64,000 nucleotides of DNA from Algivirga pacifica (GCF_039543525.1 NZ_BAABJX010000032.1:147051-211050), one strand, 5' to 3'; positions 54,401-63,627 are shown, counted from the stretch's first letter. Made by a program: numbers and translations. Notes: generated from the sequence alone by a model not told the origin.

Positions 54401-57223
54401 CTACCCTTCTGCTGCTTCTTGTACTTTATCCAAGTCCACTGGGAGTATGATACTAAAGCACGTTCCTTTCCCTACTTCACTTTGCAGGATAATTTCACCC
54501 TCGTGATCCTGTACAATTCCATAGGAGATCGACATGCCGAGCCCCGTTCCTTCTCCCACTTTTTTGGTAGTGAAGAAAGGATCAAAAATCTTTTGCATGA
54601 CCTCCTCGTTCATTCCGGAACCGGTATCTTCAATTTTCACTATAACATACCCCTCTCGCTCTTCGTACAAATCAGTAGTGACGGTGATCTGCCCTTCCTG
54701 ATCAATGGCCTGAATGGCATTGGACAGAATATTCATAAAGACCTGATTGATCTTCCCGACATTACACTTTACCTCTGGGATACCTCCATAGCGCTTTTCT
54801 ACTTTAATAATATTCTTGGTCTTATTGGCTAATAAGGTCAAGGTAGCATCCAGCCCTCTTTCCAGATCAGCAAAACTATAAGACTTATCATCTGAACGGG
54901 AGAACATTTTCAGCTCCTGGACTATATTAGCGGTACGGGTGGCTCCTTCTTCTATACCATCCAATAAAGCCTCTATCTCTTCAAAAAGGAAATCTCCGTC
55001 ATAGTGCTCCCAAAGGTCTACCGCTTCCTGCAAGGTCGAAAGCCTTCCCTTAAAGTCTAACAGCAGACTTTTGATATCCTCTATATCTTCCTTCAAAGGT
55101 TGTACGTTGTTGTATACAAAGTTGATCGGGTTATTGATCTCATGGGCAATACCAGCCGTTAACTGTCCGAGGGAAGCCATTTTCTCTGCATTAACCAATT
55201 GAGTCTGCATATCCTTTAAGTGGTCATAAGCCGATTCCAGTTCTTGTAGGGAACGCTCTTGTGCCTTACTCCTTTCTGCAATCTCCATATTCTTGACTTG
55301 CAGCTCATCGTTCTTCTTGCTAATCTCCTCATTGGCCAGGTGCAACCTCTCCGTACGCTGCTCTACTAATTTCTCCAAATGATCTCGATAAATGACCAGT
55401 TGACTTTCAATCTCTTTTCGGGAAGAAATATCACGAACAACACTCCACATCCCTTTCAATTGTCCATTTTCATCATTAATCGCATTGACCCGTACTTCTG
55501 CCGTAAAGGTGGTTCCATTGCGGCGCTCGTATTCTTTCTCAAAAGGATCCGTATACCCTTTATGTTTTACTTGCTCTATCAAATCAAAACTAACGGCCTT
55601 CCAATGTTCTGGAGTATAGTCATCAGCATGCAACCCTATCAGTTGTTGGGGTACGTCATAGCCCAGCATCTGTACAAAAGTGTCGTTACACTCCAATACC
55701 CTGCGATCGACATCATAACGAACATACCCATCCCCACTGGTTTCATATAACTGACGGAACTTGCGCTCAGAATTTTTCAACTGCTCTTCCGCATTCTTTA
55801 GGTCAGTCACATCTATCACAAAGCATGTCACCCCTATAATCTCTCCAAACTCATTACGGAAAGGGTTATAAAACTGCTCAAAACTAAACTCTCCATATTG
55901 CTCTGTGGTGGAAAATGACTCTCCATCCAAAGCTCTAATCAGATGATACTTGAACTTACTTCTGGAAAATTGGTTCTCATCACCAGAAGCTTGAAAGTGC
56001 ATGTCCCAAGGAATAAATCGGAATACATTTTTCCCTACCTCCAAAGCACGACCAATAGCGGTCTCTGCCAAACGGGAAAATTCTGCGTTGAAGCTTAGCA
56101 AACGAAAATCTTGATCCAGGGTAAACATCATTAGTTTCTCGGAGTTATCGAGAATATCCCTCAACAACTCACTGGTATGTTGATACTCCTCGGCAATCTT
56201 TTTTCTGCGTACAATCTCTCGTCTCCAGTTATTCACGACAAAAGAAAGACCGAAGGCAATCACGGTAATCATCAAACTCACCATCACCAACACGAAGTTA
56301 CGTGTACGCTTCGTAGAGTCCATGATCTCGTTCATTGGAATATGTATAGACAATACCCACGGGTTCTGTAACCCATTAATACGCAAAGGGCTGTATACCC
56401 CATAAAACTCTGCCCCGTCAGATTCCCGATCATAAATACTAGCAATCGTTTTTCCTGCGTCCAAGGTCCTGCGTACCGAAGGTGAGATGAGCGTTCGCTC
56501 CATCATTCCATCCACAGAAGAAGAGTTTACATCAAACTCATCTGATGACAAGATGGCATATCCCTCATTCAATACCTCGGCCTTGGAGATGATTTCCTTA
56601 ATATGTGAGATCGGTACATCGGCTCCTACCAGTCCTACCGTGACATCATTTATTTTTACAGGAGAAACAAACGTAAACAACTCACTACCTTCCCCCTCTC
56701 CATAGACAACTTCAGACATATTGAACAATCGGCGACTTTGCGTCTCAGAGATCACTTGTCTCAGACTTTCACTTTCTGGCATAAACGTCTGTCTTAGTAC
56801 GATTTCTCCATTAGGCTCTACCGTTTTAAACCAATAGGGTGCAAACCGCCCATCCTGATCAATCCCAGAAGTATGATGATCATTGAAGCCATAAGTGCGA
56901 TCTTGCGTGAGCGCCCATACTGAGACTACATTGGGGTTCTTTACCAATAAAGTACGTAGCATTTCATTGACCAACTGAAAGTCATCCTCCTCATTATATA
57001 GGGTTGTTTCCAGTGCGCCACTCAAAAAATCTACCTGTCCCAGTAGCAGTTCTAGCTCACTTTCTATTCTTTCACTGTGCTTTCCAATCGCTTCTTTGGT
57101 CAAGGTAAAGGTCATTTCCTTAGCGCGCTCTGCCGCCGAGGAATACATATAATAGGTCAACACCCCAAAAGAGAGTACGATCAATAATAATATAAACCAG
57201 ATGGATTCGTCTCTTGCCTTCAT
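54401..57223 (-). CDS. Membrane sensor histidine kinase, Cache-PAS-PAS-HisKA-HATPase
   Basis: 940 aa. TM1 about 8-28, an extracytoplasmic dCache-like domain (about 30-305, with NPNVVSVWALTQDRTYGF and SPVKINDVTVGLVGADVPIS), TM2 about 309-331, two PAS domains (about 350-475 and 485-605; the second has the usual DISSRKEIE end), a coiled coil (605-680), then the phospho-acceptor His694 in LTAGIAHEINNPINFVYNN. The ATPase domain has the N box (MNILSNAIQAID), G1 (EDTGSGMNEEV) and G2 (GEGTGLGMSISYG). It should phosphorylate a response regulator, but none is encoded nearby, so it is an orphan kinase. Dicaches often bind small organic ligands; the ligand is unknown. Divergent from the YdeI-like gene. 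Confidence 0.94.
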   Translation of the reverse strand: MKARDESIWFILLLIVLSFGVLTYYMYSSAAERAKEMTFTLTKEAIGKHSERIESELELLLGQVDFLSGALETTLYNEEDDFQLVNEMLRTLLVKNPNVVSVWALTQDRTYGFNDHHTSGIDQDGRFAPYWFKTVEPNGEIVLRQTFMPESESLRQVISETQSRRLFNMSEVVYGEGEGSELFTFVSPVKINDVTVGLVGADVPISHIKEIISKAEVLNEGYAILSSDEFDVNSSSVDGMMERTLISPSVRRTLDAGKTIASIYDRESDGAEFYGVYSPLRINGLQNPWVLSIHIPMNEIMDSTKRTRNFVLVMVSLMITVIAFGLSFVVNNWRREIVRRKKIAEEYQHTSELLRDILDNSEKLMMFTLDQDFRLLSFNAEFSRLAETAIGRALEVGKNVFRFIPWDMHFQASGDENQFSRSKFKYHLIRALDGESFSTTEQYGEFSFEQFYNPFRNEFGEIIGVTCFVIDVTDLKNAEEQLKNSERKFRQLYETSGDGYVRYDVDRRVLECNDTFVQMLGYDVPQQLIGLHADDYTPEHWKAVSFDLIEQVKHKGYTDPFEKEYERRNGTTFTAEVRVNAINDENGQLKGMWSVVRDISSRKEIESQLVIYRDHLEKLVEQRTERLHLANEEISKKNDELQVKNMEIAERSKAQERSLQELESAYDHLKDMQTQLVNAEKMASLGQLTAGIAHEINNPINFVYNNVQPLKEDIEDIKSLLLDFKGRLSTLQEAVDLWEHYDGDFLFEEIEALLDGIEEGATRTANIVQELKMFSRSDDKSYSFADLERGLDATLTLLANKTKNIIKVEKRYGGIPEVKCNVGKINQVFMNILSNAIQAIDQEGQITVTTDLYEEREGYVIVKIEDTGSGMNEEVMQKIFDPFFTTKKVGEGTGLGMSISYGIVQDHEGEIILQSEVGKGTCFSIILPVDLDKVQEAAEG

Positions 57224-57428
57224 GTAGTAATTTTATGCTTGTCTGTTTCGCCTCCTACAAATATTCATATAATGATTGGATTTTCTTCTTTGTAGATTGC
57301 AAATAATTATTGAAAAGTTTAAAGCTTTGTTAAGATTTCCCTATATATTGAGTTTTCACTCAGCGCTATTTCAAAACAGTCGCCGGAAAAGCTATCCGGC
57401 TTACTTTTTCAGGTTACACCAATTAGTG

Positions 57429-58052
57429 ATGAATATGAATACAGAACAAGTACTTAAAAAGCTAAGGATACCCAATAATGGCCCTTTCTTGCTACTTAAT
57501 GCTCCTGAGCAAATGAAGGAATCGATACTTCAAGCATTCCCCAACACACATACCTCTGTCACTGAGGATGCTTACGAAGCGATACTTATCTTTGTGCACG
57601 AAAAAAAAGAAATCAAGGAATGGGGAACAAAAGGCCTCAAACACATGTCCACAAAAGGGATCCTATGGTTTGCTTATCCTAAAAAGAGTTCAGGCGTAAA
57701 AACGGATATTAGTAGAGATCAAGGATGGGATTTTCTGGAAAGAAAGGAATTGGTTCCCGTTTCACAAGTTGCTATTGACGATACCTGGTCGGCTTTACGC
57801 TTCCGTGCCGTGAAAGAAGTAAGTCTTACTCGCCGGGTACAAGGAGGAAGGCGCCCTGCCATCGAAGTACCCGATGTACTCAAAGAAGCTTTAGATAGAA
57901 ACCCGGAAGCCAGTGCTTTCTTTAACAAACTGGCTTACACGTATCGAAAAGAGTATGCCCAATGGATTGGGTCAGCAAAAAAAGAAGAAACGATTCAGCA
58001 AAGAGTAGCCAAAGCCATCGAGCTACTCCAAAAAGAACAGAAACTAAAATAA
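57429..58052 (+). CDS. YdeI/OmpD-associated-family protein
   Basis: 207 aa from the ATG at 57429; a second ATG two codons later is equally possible, and longer frames reaching 57276 lack support. The N-terminal half (residues 5-105) matches the pattern of small proteins with GPFLLLNAPEQ and LIFVHEKKEIKEW, as in DUF3052-like proteins. The C-terminal half, after RRPAIEVPDVLKEALDRNPE, with AFFNKLAYTYRKEYAQWI and a helical end, is the bacteriocin-protection YdeI/OmdA domain. It is cytoplasmic and the biochemical role is not established. It shares the terminator at 58055 with the convergent small gene. Confidence 0.82.
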   Translation: MNMNTEQVLKKLRIPNNGPFLLLNAPEQMKESILQAFPNTHTSVTEDAYEAILIFVHEKKEIKEWGTKGLKHMSTKGILWFAYPKKSSGVKTDISRDQGWDFLERKELVPVSQVAIDDTWSALRFRAVKEVSLTRRVQGGRRPAIEVPDVLKEALDRNPEASAFFNKLAYTYRKEYAQWIGSAKKEETIQQRVAKAIELLQKEQKLK

Positions 58053-58054
58053 CC

Positions 58055-58084
58055 ATTAAGGGCGGCCAATAGGCCGCCCTTAAT
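58055..58084. terminator. Shared bidirectional terminator
   Basis: A 13-bp perfect GC-rich stem, attaagggcggcc (58055-58067) with ggccgcccttaat (58072-58084), lies between two convergent genes. It starts 3 bases after one stop and ends 2 bases before the other. T-rich bases follow better on the minus strand. Confidence 0.75.
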
Positions 58085-58085
58085 G

Positions 58086-58220
58086 TTATCGTAAACTTTC
58101 CATTTCCCACTTAATCATTTCCATCTTCAACCAATCGGTTGCAGTTTGCCATTTCCTCTTCTTTCTTTCATCGGATAGAATCATACGCTTTGCTTTCTCC
58201 TTTAGTGTGTCCTTTTTCAT
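58086..58220 (-). CDS. Small basic helical protein, 44 aa
   Basis: 44 codons, beginning MKKDTLKEKAKRMILSDERK and ending KWEMESLR. It is lysine-, arginine- and methionine-rich with one long predicted helix and three tryptophans, and has no signal or membrane segment. An upstream in-frame ATG at 58229 would add three residues. Evidence that it is real: the stop lies two bases from a strong hairpin that is placed exactly as a shared terminator with the convergent YdeI-like gene. No homologue is recognised. It could be a small DNA- or RNA-binding or regulatory protein, but that is a guess. Confidence 0.5.
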   Translation of the reverse strand: MKKDTLKEKAKRMILSDERKKRKWQTATDWLKMEMIKWEMESLR

Positions 58221-58559
58221 GTTAATCATGTGTTTTTATGTGAAGTAAATAGGTTAAGTGGTAGTTGTTATTTTGCGTATTTGGTCGTTGGTTATCACTG
58301 GGTAATACACATTAAGTGTACTCTTGACTCTTTAAATATAAGTGATTCTTTTCTCATTTTAGTGACGAAAGTCATTTTTACCGGATTTCAGCGAGTGCTA
58401 CTTGCCGAAAAATGGGATAACATTCATGGTTTATTATCTTTATTTGTTCTAAATAAATGGAATGATTATGTTTGTGTACTCTTAGAAAAAATCTAAATAA
58501 ATATTAGAATCATTCATTTACATAGCCATAGTAAGCAGTATACTAACATCAGTAAGATC

Positions 58560-59666
58560 ATGAAACGACCGAGCTACATCATACTTTTTATCAGTTTATT
58601 CCTTTGGGGGTGCCAAGGAGACGATAATTCACCTAAGGACGAATTCAACCGTGCCGAGATGCTTCAGAATATTGGAGACAATATTATGCAACCTAAGTAC
58701 AATGCATTTAAGACTGCCAGTACTTCTTTGATGGATAAAACCACAGCCTTCGTTAACAATCCTACAGAAGAGACCTTAAGCAATGCGCAATTGGCCTGGA
58801 CGGATGCTATGGAAAGCTGGTCTGCAGTGGAAGTATTCTCTACTGGACCTGTTGAGCAAATGATGATCAAAGAAGCTATCTATAGCTGGCCAGTGAAAAC
58901 TGCAGCCGTAGAAGAAAATATTACGAATGCTCCCAATGAAATCAATGCAGAATACATTAACTCTCTTCCTGCTGTTGATATCAATACAGGCTTAGCCCTA
59001 AGCCAAGGGCTTGCGGTTGTAGAATACCTATTATTTGGAAAAGACCTTAGTACTACAGAAGTACTCGCAAGCTTTTCGGACGAGCAACGTCTAGCTTACT
59101 TGCAGACACTGACAGAAGTTCTTGCTGGTCATGCTACCTCTATTACAGAAGCACTACCAGAGTTTCTTCCTCTATTTGTGTCGGCAGACGGGAAGGACGT
59201 AGGAAGCTCTACCAATATGATCGCCAATGATCTGCTGATCATGATTGAAACAATGAAGAATGAGAAGGTAGGCATTCCTTTAGGTAAAAAGAGTTTGGGA
59301 CAACCCCTGCCTCTTAACGTAGAGGCCCTTTTTAGTCGACACTCTCTTCCTTTATTAATGATTAGCTTAGAGTCTACACAAGAGTTATTTATTGGTAAAG
59401 AAGGACTTGGATATGATGACTATCTAAATGAAGTAGATGCTCGTATCAATAATACACCACTTTCAGAAGTCATTCTTGCGCAATTTCAGGCTTGTAAAAC
59501 CGCTGCAGAGGCCATCAATGATCCTTTGGAAGTGGCTATTACTTCTGAAAAAGAAAATGTAGAAAACCTTTATAATGAACTGAAGAAACTGGTTACGCTA
59601 ACCAAATCCGACATGATGTCACAACTTGGATTGTCCGTAACTTTCAGTGATAACGATGGAGATTAA
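58560..59666 (+). CDS. Imelysin-family lipoprotein
   Basis: 368 aa. Lipobox LWGC gives Cys18. The mature part is the all-helical imelysin (peptidase M75-like, EfeO/IrpA-related) fold: AWTDAMESWSAVEVFSTGPV, EYINSLPAVDINTGLALSQG and GLAVVEYLLFGKD can be read. The family signature G-x-H-x-x-E reads Gly150-Leu-Ala-Val-Val-Glu155, so the histidine is replaced by Ala152. Imelysins are iron- or metal-linked periplasmic proteins. The next two genes, 120 and 126 bases later in total, encode an HTTM protein and a FecA-like TonB receptor on the same strand. A role in metal capture at the outer membrane is likely. A TTTG with TAAATAAA 19 bases later upstream (about 58470-58500) is only a weak promoter match. 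Confidence 0.9.
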   Translation: MKRPSYIILFISLFLWGCQGDDNSPKDEFNRAEMLQNIGDNIMQPKYNAFKTASTSLMDKTTAFVNNPTEETLSNAQLAWTDAMESWSAVEVFSTGPVEQMMIKEAIYSWPVKTAAVEENITNAPNEINAEYINSLPAVDINTGLALSQGLAVVEYLLFGKDLSTTEVLASFSDEQRLAYLQTLTEVLAGHATSITEALPEFLPLFVSADGKDVGSSTNMIANDLLIMIETMKNEKVGIPLGKKSLGQPLPLNVEALFSRHSLPLLMISLESTQELFIGKEGLGYDDYLNEVDARINNTPLSEVILAQFQACKTAAEAINDPLEVAITSEKENVENLYNELKKLVTLTKSDMMSQLGLSVTFSDNDGD

Positions 59667-59674
59667 TTATATAA

Positions 59675-59785
59675 GGTAACAAGTATAAGGTAATAGGTAA
59701 AAAGTAAGTGGGGGTATTTTACACTTCACATTCAAGTCAAACGCTTTTCACCTGTTACCTATCACCTTTTACCTTTTACCTTTTA
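59675..59785. repeat. Inverted word repeat directly before the HTTM start codon
   Basis: Left arm words ggtaacaagtataaggtaat and aggtaaaaagtaag pair in part with right arm words tgttacctatcacctttta and ccttttaccttttatatg. The right arm runs to two bases before the ATG at 59787 and covers the position where a ribosome-binding site would be. Same word family as 23762-23842. Confidence 0.75.
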
Positions 59786-59786
59786 T

Positions 59787-61127
59787 ATGCTAAACAGACT
59801 GACAAACATATTAGCGCGACCAACATCTATCACCCCTCTGGTGGTGTTCAGGATTCTATTCGGGATCATGATGGTCTTCAGCACCCTAAGGTTTGCTTAC
59901 TACGGGTGGATTGAAGCTTTTTATGTAAGTCCGGCCGTACATTTCCCATTTTATGGATTTGAATGGGTTACGCCCTTCTCCGCTACCGGAATGTATATCT
60001 TGTTTGGCATTATGGGCTTTTCAGCCCTAATGATTGCCTTAGGTGCTTTTTATCGTATCAGTACTACCCTATTCTTTTTGAGCTTCACCTATATAGAACT
60101 GATTGACAAAACCTATTACCTCAACCATTACTACTTTGTTAGTCTGGTAGGCTTCATCATGATTTTCCTACCGGCGCACCGCTACTACTCTATTGACGTT
60201 ATACGCAAACCATCATTACTCCTTAAAGAAATTCCATACTGGACCATTTTCATTATACAGTTCCAGCTAGCAGTAGTTTACTTCTTTGCAGGCTTGACTA
60301 AGCTGAATAAAGACTGGCTTTTAAATGCCATGCCACTCAAGATATGGTTAAAGGCCTTTCTGGAAGTCCCTATTGTAGGGAAGTTTATGGGTACGACCAC
60401 TGCGGCTTATCTATTTAGCTGGGCAGGTGCTTTTTACGACCTGACTGTTCCTTTTTTCTTGTGGTACCGCAAAAGTAGATGGCTGGCTTATATAGCCGTT
60501 ATAGGCTTTCATATCATGACCTGGATGATGTTCCCTATAGGGGTATTCCCATGGGTGATGATTGGTTCTACCTTGATATTCTTCTCTCCTGATTTTCACC
60601 AAAAAATCTTAAGGGGATTACAAAAGATTTTAAACGTTCACATCACTGACAGACCGCGTTCAGAAAGTTTTAAAACTTCTTCCCTGCTCAAAGGGGGGGT
60701 AGCCTTGTATATCGCTGTACAACTATTGGTACCCTTACGCTTTATGCTATATCCGGGGTATCACTTGTGGACAGAACAAGGCTTCCGTTTTGCATGGAAA
60801 GTAATGTTTATTGAGAAAGTAGGGTATGTAACCTTCCATGTAAAAGATCCTGAAACCGGAAGACATGGGGAGGTATATGCCAGGGATTTTCTCACTCCAT
60901 TACAGGAAAAAATGATGGCTACACAGCCTGATATGATTCTGCAGTTCGCTCATTATATAGAAGAACACTATAAAGCGAAAGGCATCAAGGATCCTATTGT
61001 GATGGCCGAGGCTTACGTCACCCTCAACGGCAGGGCGAGTCAGCTCATGATTGATCCCAATAGGGATTTAACCAAAGAAGAAGATAGTTTCGCTCATAAG
61101 GATTGGATTTTGCCTTTTAAGGAATAG
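59787..61127 (+). CDS. HTTM-domain (vitamin K-dependent gamma-carboxylase-like) membrane protein
   Basis: 446 aa with about eight membrane helices in the first 300 residues and a soluble C-terminal part of about 120 residues. It matches the HTTM family, the bacterial relatives of gamma-glutamyl carboxylase. IDKTYYLNHYY (His114) and FFAGLTKLNKDWL (Lys172) align by eye with the human segments containing the conserved histidine and the catalytic-base Lys218. FHIMTWMMFPIGVFPWVMIG corresponds to a further conserved membrane stretch. Function in bacteria is unproven. It is the middle gene of the imelysin, HTTM, TonB-receptor row; its stop is six bases before the receptor start, so those two are tightly linked. 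A role in modifying a protein or metal ligand for uptake is inference. Confidence 0.9.
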   Translation: MLNRLTNILARPTSITPLVVFRILFGIMMVFSTLRFAYYGWIEAFYVSPAVHFPFYGFEWVTPFSATGMYILFGIMGFSALMIALGAFYRISTTLFFLSFTYIELIDKTYYLNHYYFVSLVGFIMIFLPAHRYYSIDVIRKPSLLLKEIPYWTIFIIQFQLAVVYFFAGLTKLNKDWLLNAMPLKIWLKAFLEVPIVGKFMGTTTAAYLFSWAGAFYDLTVPFFLWYRKSRWLAYIAVIGFHIMTWMMFPIGVFPWVMIGSTLIFFSPDFHQKILRGLQKILNVHITDRPRSESFKTSSLLKGGVALYIAVQLLVPLRFMLYPGYHLWTEQGFRFAWKVMFIEKVGYVTFHVKDPETGRHGEVYARDFLTPLQEKMMATQPDMILQFAHYIEEHYKAKGIKDPIVMAEAYVTLNGRASQLMIDPNRDLTKEEDSFAHKDWILPFKE

Positions 61128-61133
61128 ATATAT

Positions 61134-63557
61134 ATGAAAAAGTTTTATACACTTTTACTACTACTCGCACCTTTACTAAACTACGGACAATATACCTTGA
61201 AAGGGCGTATTACCGATGCTGAAAATAAAAGCACTATACCTGCAGTAGTTGTACAGGAAAAAACATCAGGAAAGCAAACAAAAGCGGATGCCTCAGGCAC
61301 CTACCTATTGGAAGGGCTGTCAGAGCAGCGTGCCCAACTGACGTTTTTTGCTTTTGGTTATAAGACCGTAAATAAAACCATCACCCTATCGAATAAGGAA
61401 ACTACCTTCAACATCCGTTTGGAGCCCCTATCCGAGCAAATGAATGAAGTGGTCGTCAGCGAGGAATATGAATCCGATATTGTTCGCTTACAGGCCGTAG
61501 AAAAATCCGCTATTTATGAGGCCAAGAAGAATGAGGTAATCCTTGCCGAATCCCTTTCAGCCAATAAAGCCTCCAATAATGCCCGTCAGGTATATGCGAA
61601 AGTACCGGGCCTCAATATTTGGGAAAGCGATGGAGCCGGTATCCAATTGAGTATTGGTGCTCGTGGATTGGACCCCAGCCGTACCTCCAACTTCAACGTA
61701 AGGCAAAATGGTTACGATATCAGTGCCGATCCACTAGGTTATCCGGAAAGCTATTACACCCCTCCAGTAGAAGGACTTAAGAAAATTGAAATCGTAAGAG
61801 GAGCTTCTTCTTTGCAATACGGTCCTCAGTTTGGTGGAATGGTCAACTTTGTCATGAAAGACGGTTCAGACAGCAATAAACCTATACACGTACAACTAAG
61901 GCAAAGTGGTGGAAGCTACGGCTTCTTTAATTCGTTTAACGCCTTACAAGGAAAGCAAGGAAAAATCCATTACTACACCTTCTACCAGCATAAACAAGGA
62001 AATGGGTGGAGAGAAAACTCGGACTTTGACCTGGATATGTACTATGGTACACTCAGCTACCACCCTACAGAAAAACTCTCCATTAAAGGTGAGTATACCC
62101 ATATGTCCTACCTGGCACAACAGGCAGGAGGATTAACCAGAGTTCAATTTGAAGAAGACCCTCGACTTTCCTACCGTAACCGAAATTGGTTTCAGGTAGA
62201 CTGGAACTTGTTTGCCCTTACGGTAGACTATAAATTCAACCAAAACCTTTCCCTGAACTTAAGAAACTTTGGATTAATCGGTGGTAGAGACGCCCTAGGC
62301 AACCTGCAACGTATTGATCGCCCAGACAATATTGATGAGAACCGTAACCTGTTTGCTGACGATTTTGCCAACTTTGGGCAGGAACTTCGTTTACTGTATC
62401 GCTACCAAGTGAACGGTAGACCTGCAGCCTTCCTGACGGGAGTACGTTACTTCCGAGGTAACACACACCGTATGCAAGGCGATGCTTCTCCAAGCGAGAA
62501 ACCAGAATTTAATTTTCTACACCCTAACAATGTAGAGGACTCTGATTTTGACTTTCAAGGAACGAACCTATCTTTCTTTGTGGAGAACGTCTTCAATGTC
62601 ACTGATCGTTTGAGCATCACACCGGGAGCACGTTTGGAGTATATCGCTACAGATGCTAAAGGATATTACCAAGACAAGATTTTGGTACCGGACCCAGAGA
62701 CTGGTCTAGCAATGGATTCTACCTTCAAAGTATACGAAGACAAGCGATCTACCCGCCCGGTACTGATTGGAGGTATAGGGGTAAGTTACCGTGCAAACGC
62801 CGCATTAGAGGTGTATAGTAACTTCTCTCAAAACTATCGCCCGATCAATTTTAATGATATCAGGGTCAACAACCCTAACTTAGTGGTGGACGAAAACATC
62901 ATGGATGAAAGAGGGTATAACTTTGACCTGGGGATTCGTGGAGGAAACAAGAAAGTGACCTTCGACGTAAGTACCTTCTTCCTGAAATACAATAATAAGA
63001 TCGGTAATATATATGTCGTAGACGAGAACTACGATGCTTACCGCCTCAGAACCAACGTAGCCAACTCTATCCACGTAGGACTGGAAGCCTTCGGAGAAAT
63101 CAACTTTATGGAAGTGTTCAACGCCCCTTCTGCCGACAAGCAAAAGGTAAGTCTTTACACCAACCTATCGTTGACCAACGCTCGTTATGTCAATACAGAC
63201 AATAATGCCATCAATAACAAGCAAGTAGAGCAAGTTCCTCCAATTAACTTAAAAACAGGGTTACTGTACAAGTACGATAACTTTAAAACATCCTTGCAGT
63301 TTGGGTATACGCACGAACATTATACCGATGCCACCAATGCCGAGTGGACTCCTACTGAAGTAGAAGGTCTGATTCCTTCTTACTATGTAGCAGATTTATC
63401 CATGAGCTATCAGTACAAGTTCTTAGTGATTGAAGGCAACATCAATAACCTAACGAACAATATGTACTTCACCCGAAGAGCCACTGGTTACCCAGGCCCA
63501 GGGATCATTCCTTCAGAGGGAAGAACGATGAGTTTGACGTTGGAAGTGCATTTTTAA
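61134..63557 (+). CDS. FecA-like TonB-dependent outer-membrane receptor
   Basis: 807 aa. Signal peptide 1-18 (ending LLNYGQ), then a carboxypeptidase-regulatory-like domain (about 20-105, LKGRITDAENKSTIPAVVVQ), usual in Bacteroidota TonB receptors. The plug (about 120-235) has KVPGLNIWESDGAGIQLSIG, ARGLDPSRTSNFNVRQNGYD and KIEIVRGASSLQYGPQFGG. The rest is a 22-strand barrel ending in the aromatic LTLEVHF. Similar to FecA-type siderophore/ferric-citrate receptors; the ligand is unknown. It starts six bases after the HTTM gene and ends at a terminator at 63628. With the imelysin and HTTM proteins it forms a likely metal-uptake operon. Confidence 0.94.
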   Translation: MKKFYTLLLLLAPLLNYGQYTLKGRITDAENKSTIPAVVVQEKTSGKQTKADASGTYLLEGLSEQRAQLTFFAFGYKTVNKTITLSNKETTFNIRLEPLSEQMNEVVVSEEYESDIVRLQAVEKSAIYEAKKNEVILAESLSANKASNNARQVYAKVPGLNIWESDGAGIQLSIGARGLDPSRTSNFNVRQNGYDISADPLGYPESYYTPPVEGLKKIEIVRGASSLQYGPQFGGMVNFVMKDGSDSNKPIHVQLRQSGGSYGFFNSFNALQGKQGKIHYYTFYQHKQGNGWRENSDFDLDMYYGTLSYHPTEKLSIKGEYTHMSYLAQQAGGLTRVQFEEDPRLSYRNRNWFQVDWNLFALTVDYKFNQNLSLNLRNFGLIGGRDALGNLQRIDRPDNIDENRNLFADDFANFGQELRLLYRYQVNGRPAAFLTGVRYFRGNTHRMQGDASPSEKPEFNFLHPNNVEDSDFDFQGTNLSFFVENVFNVTDRLSITPGARLEYIATDAKGYYQDKILVPDPETGLAMDSTFKVYEDKRSTRPVLIGGIGVSYRANAALEVYSNFSQNYRPINFNDIRVNNPNLVVDENIMDERGYNFDLGIRGGNKKVTFDVSTFFLKYNNKIGNIYVVDENYDAYRLRTNVANSIHVGLEAFGEINFMEVFNAPSADKQKVSLYTNLSLTNARYVNTDNNAINNKQVEQVPPINLKTGLLYKYDNFKTSLQFGYTHEHYTDATNAEWTPTEVEGLIPSYYVADLSMSYQYKFLVIEGNINNLTNNMYFTRRATGYPGPGIIPSEGRTMSLTLEVHF

Positions 63558-63602
63558 TTTTCAATTTTCAATTTTCAATTTTCAATGATTAATTTTCAAT
63601 AA
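63558..63602. repeat. TTTTCAA tandem word array
   Basis: Five degenerate copies of attttcaattttcaatttt-type words directly after the TonB receptor stop. The same word fills the ruvC leader at 30515-30570. Confidence 0.8.
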
Positions 63603-63627
63603 TCATTTTGGATAATGAATGAAACAG

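Noticed and set aside
58230..58496. 88-codon frame upstream of the imelysin gene
   Set aside because: Cysteine- and aromatic-rich without domain structure, and it occupies the likely promoter region of the imelysin gene.
58440..58560. Fur-like operator before the imelysin gene
   Set aside because: Only a partial match to an inverted GATAAT-type box; not convincing enough to call, although metal regulation of the operon is plausible.
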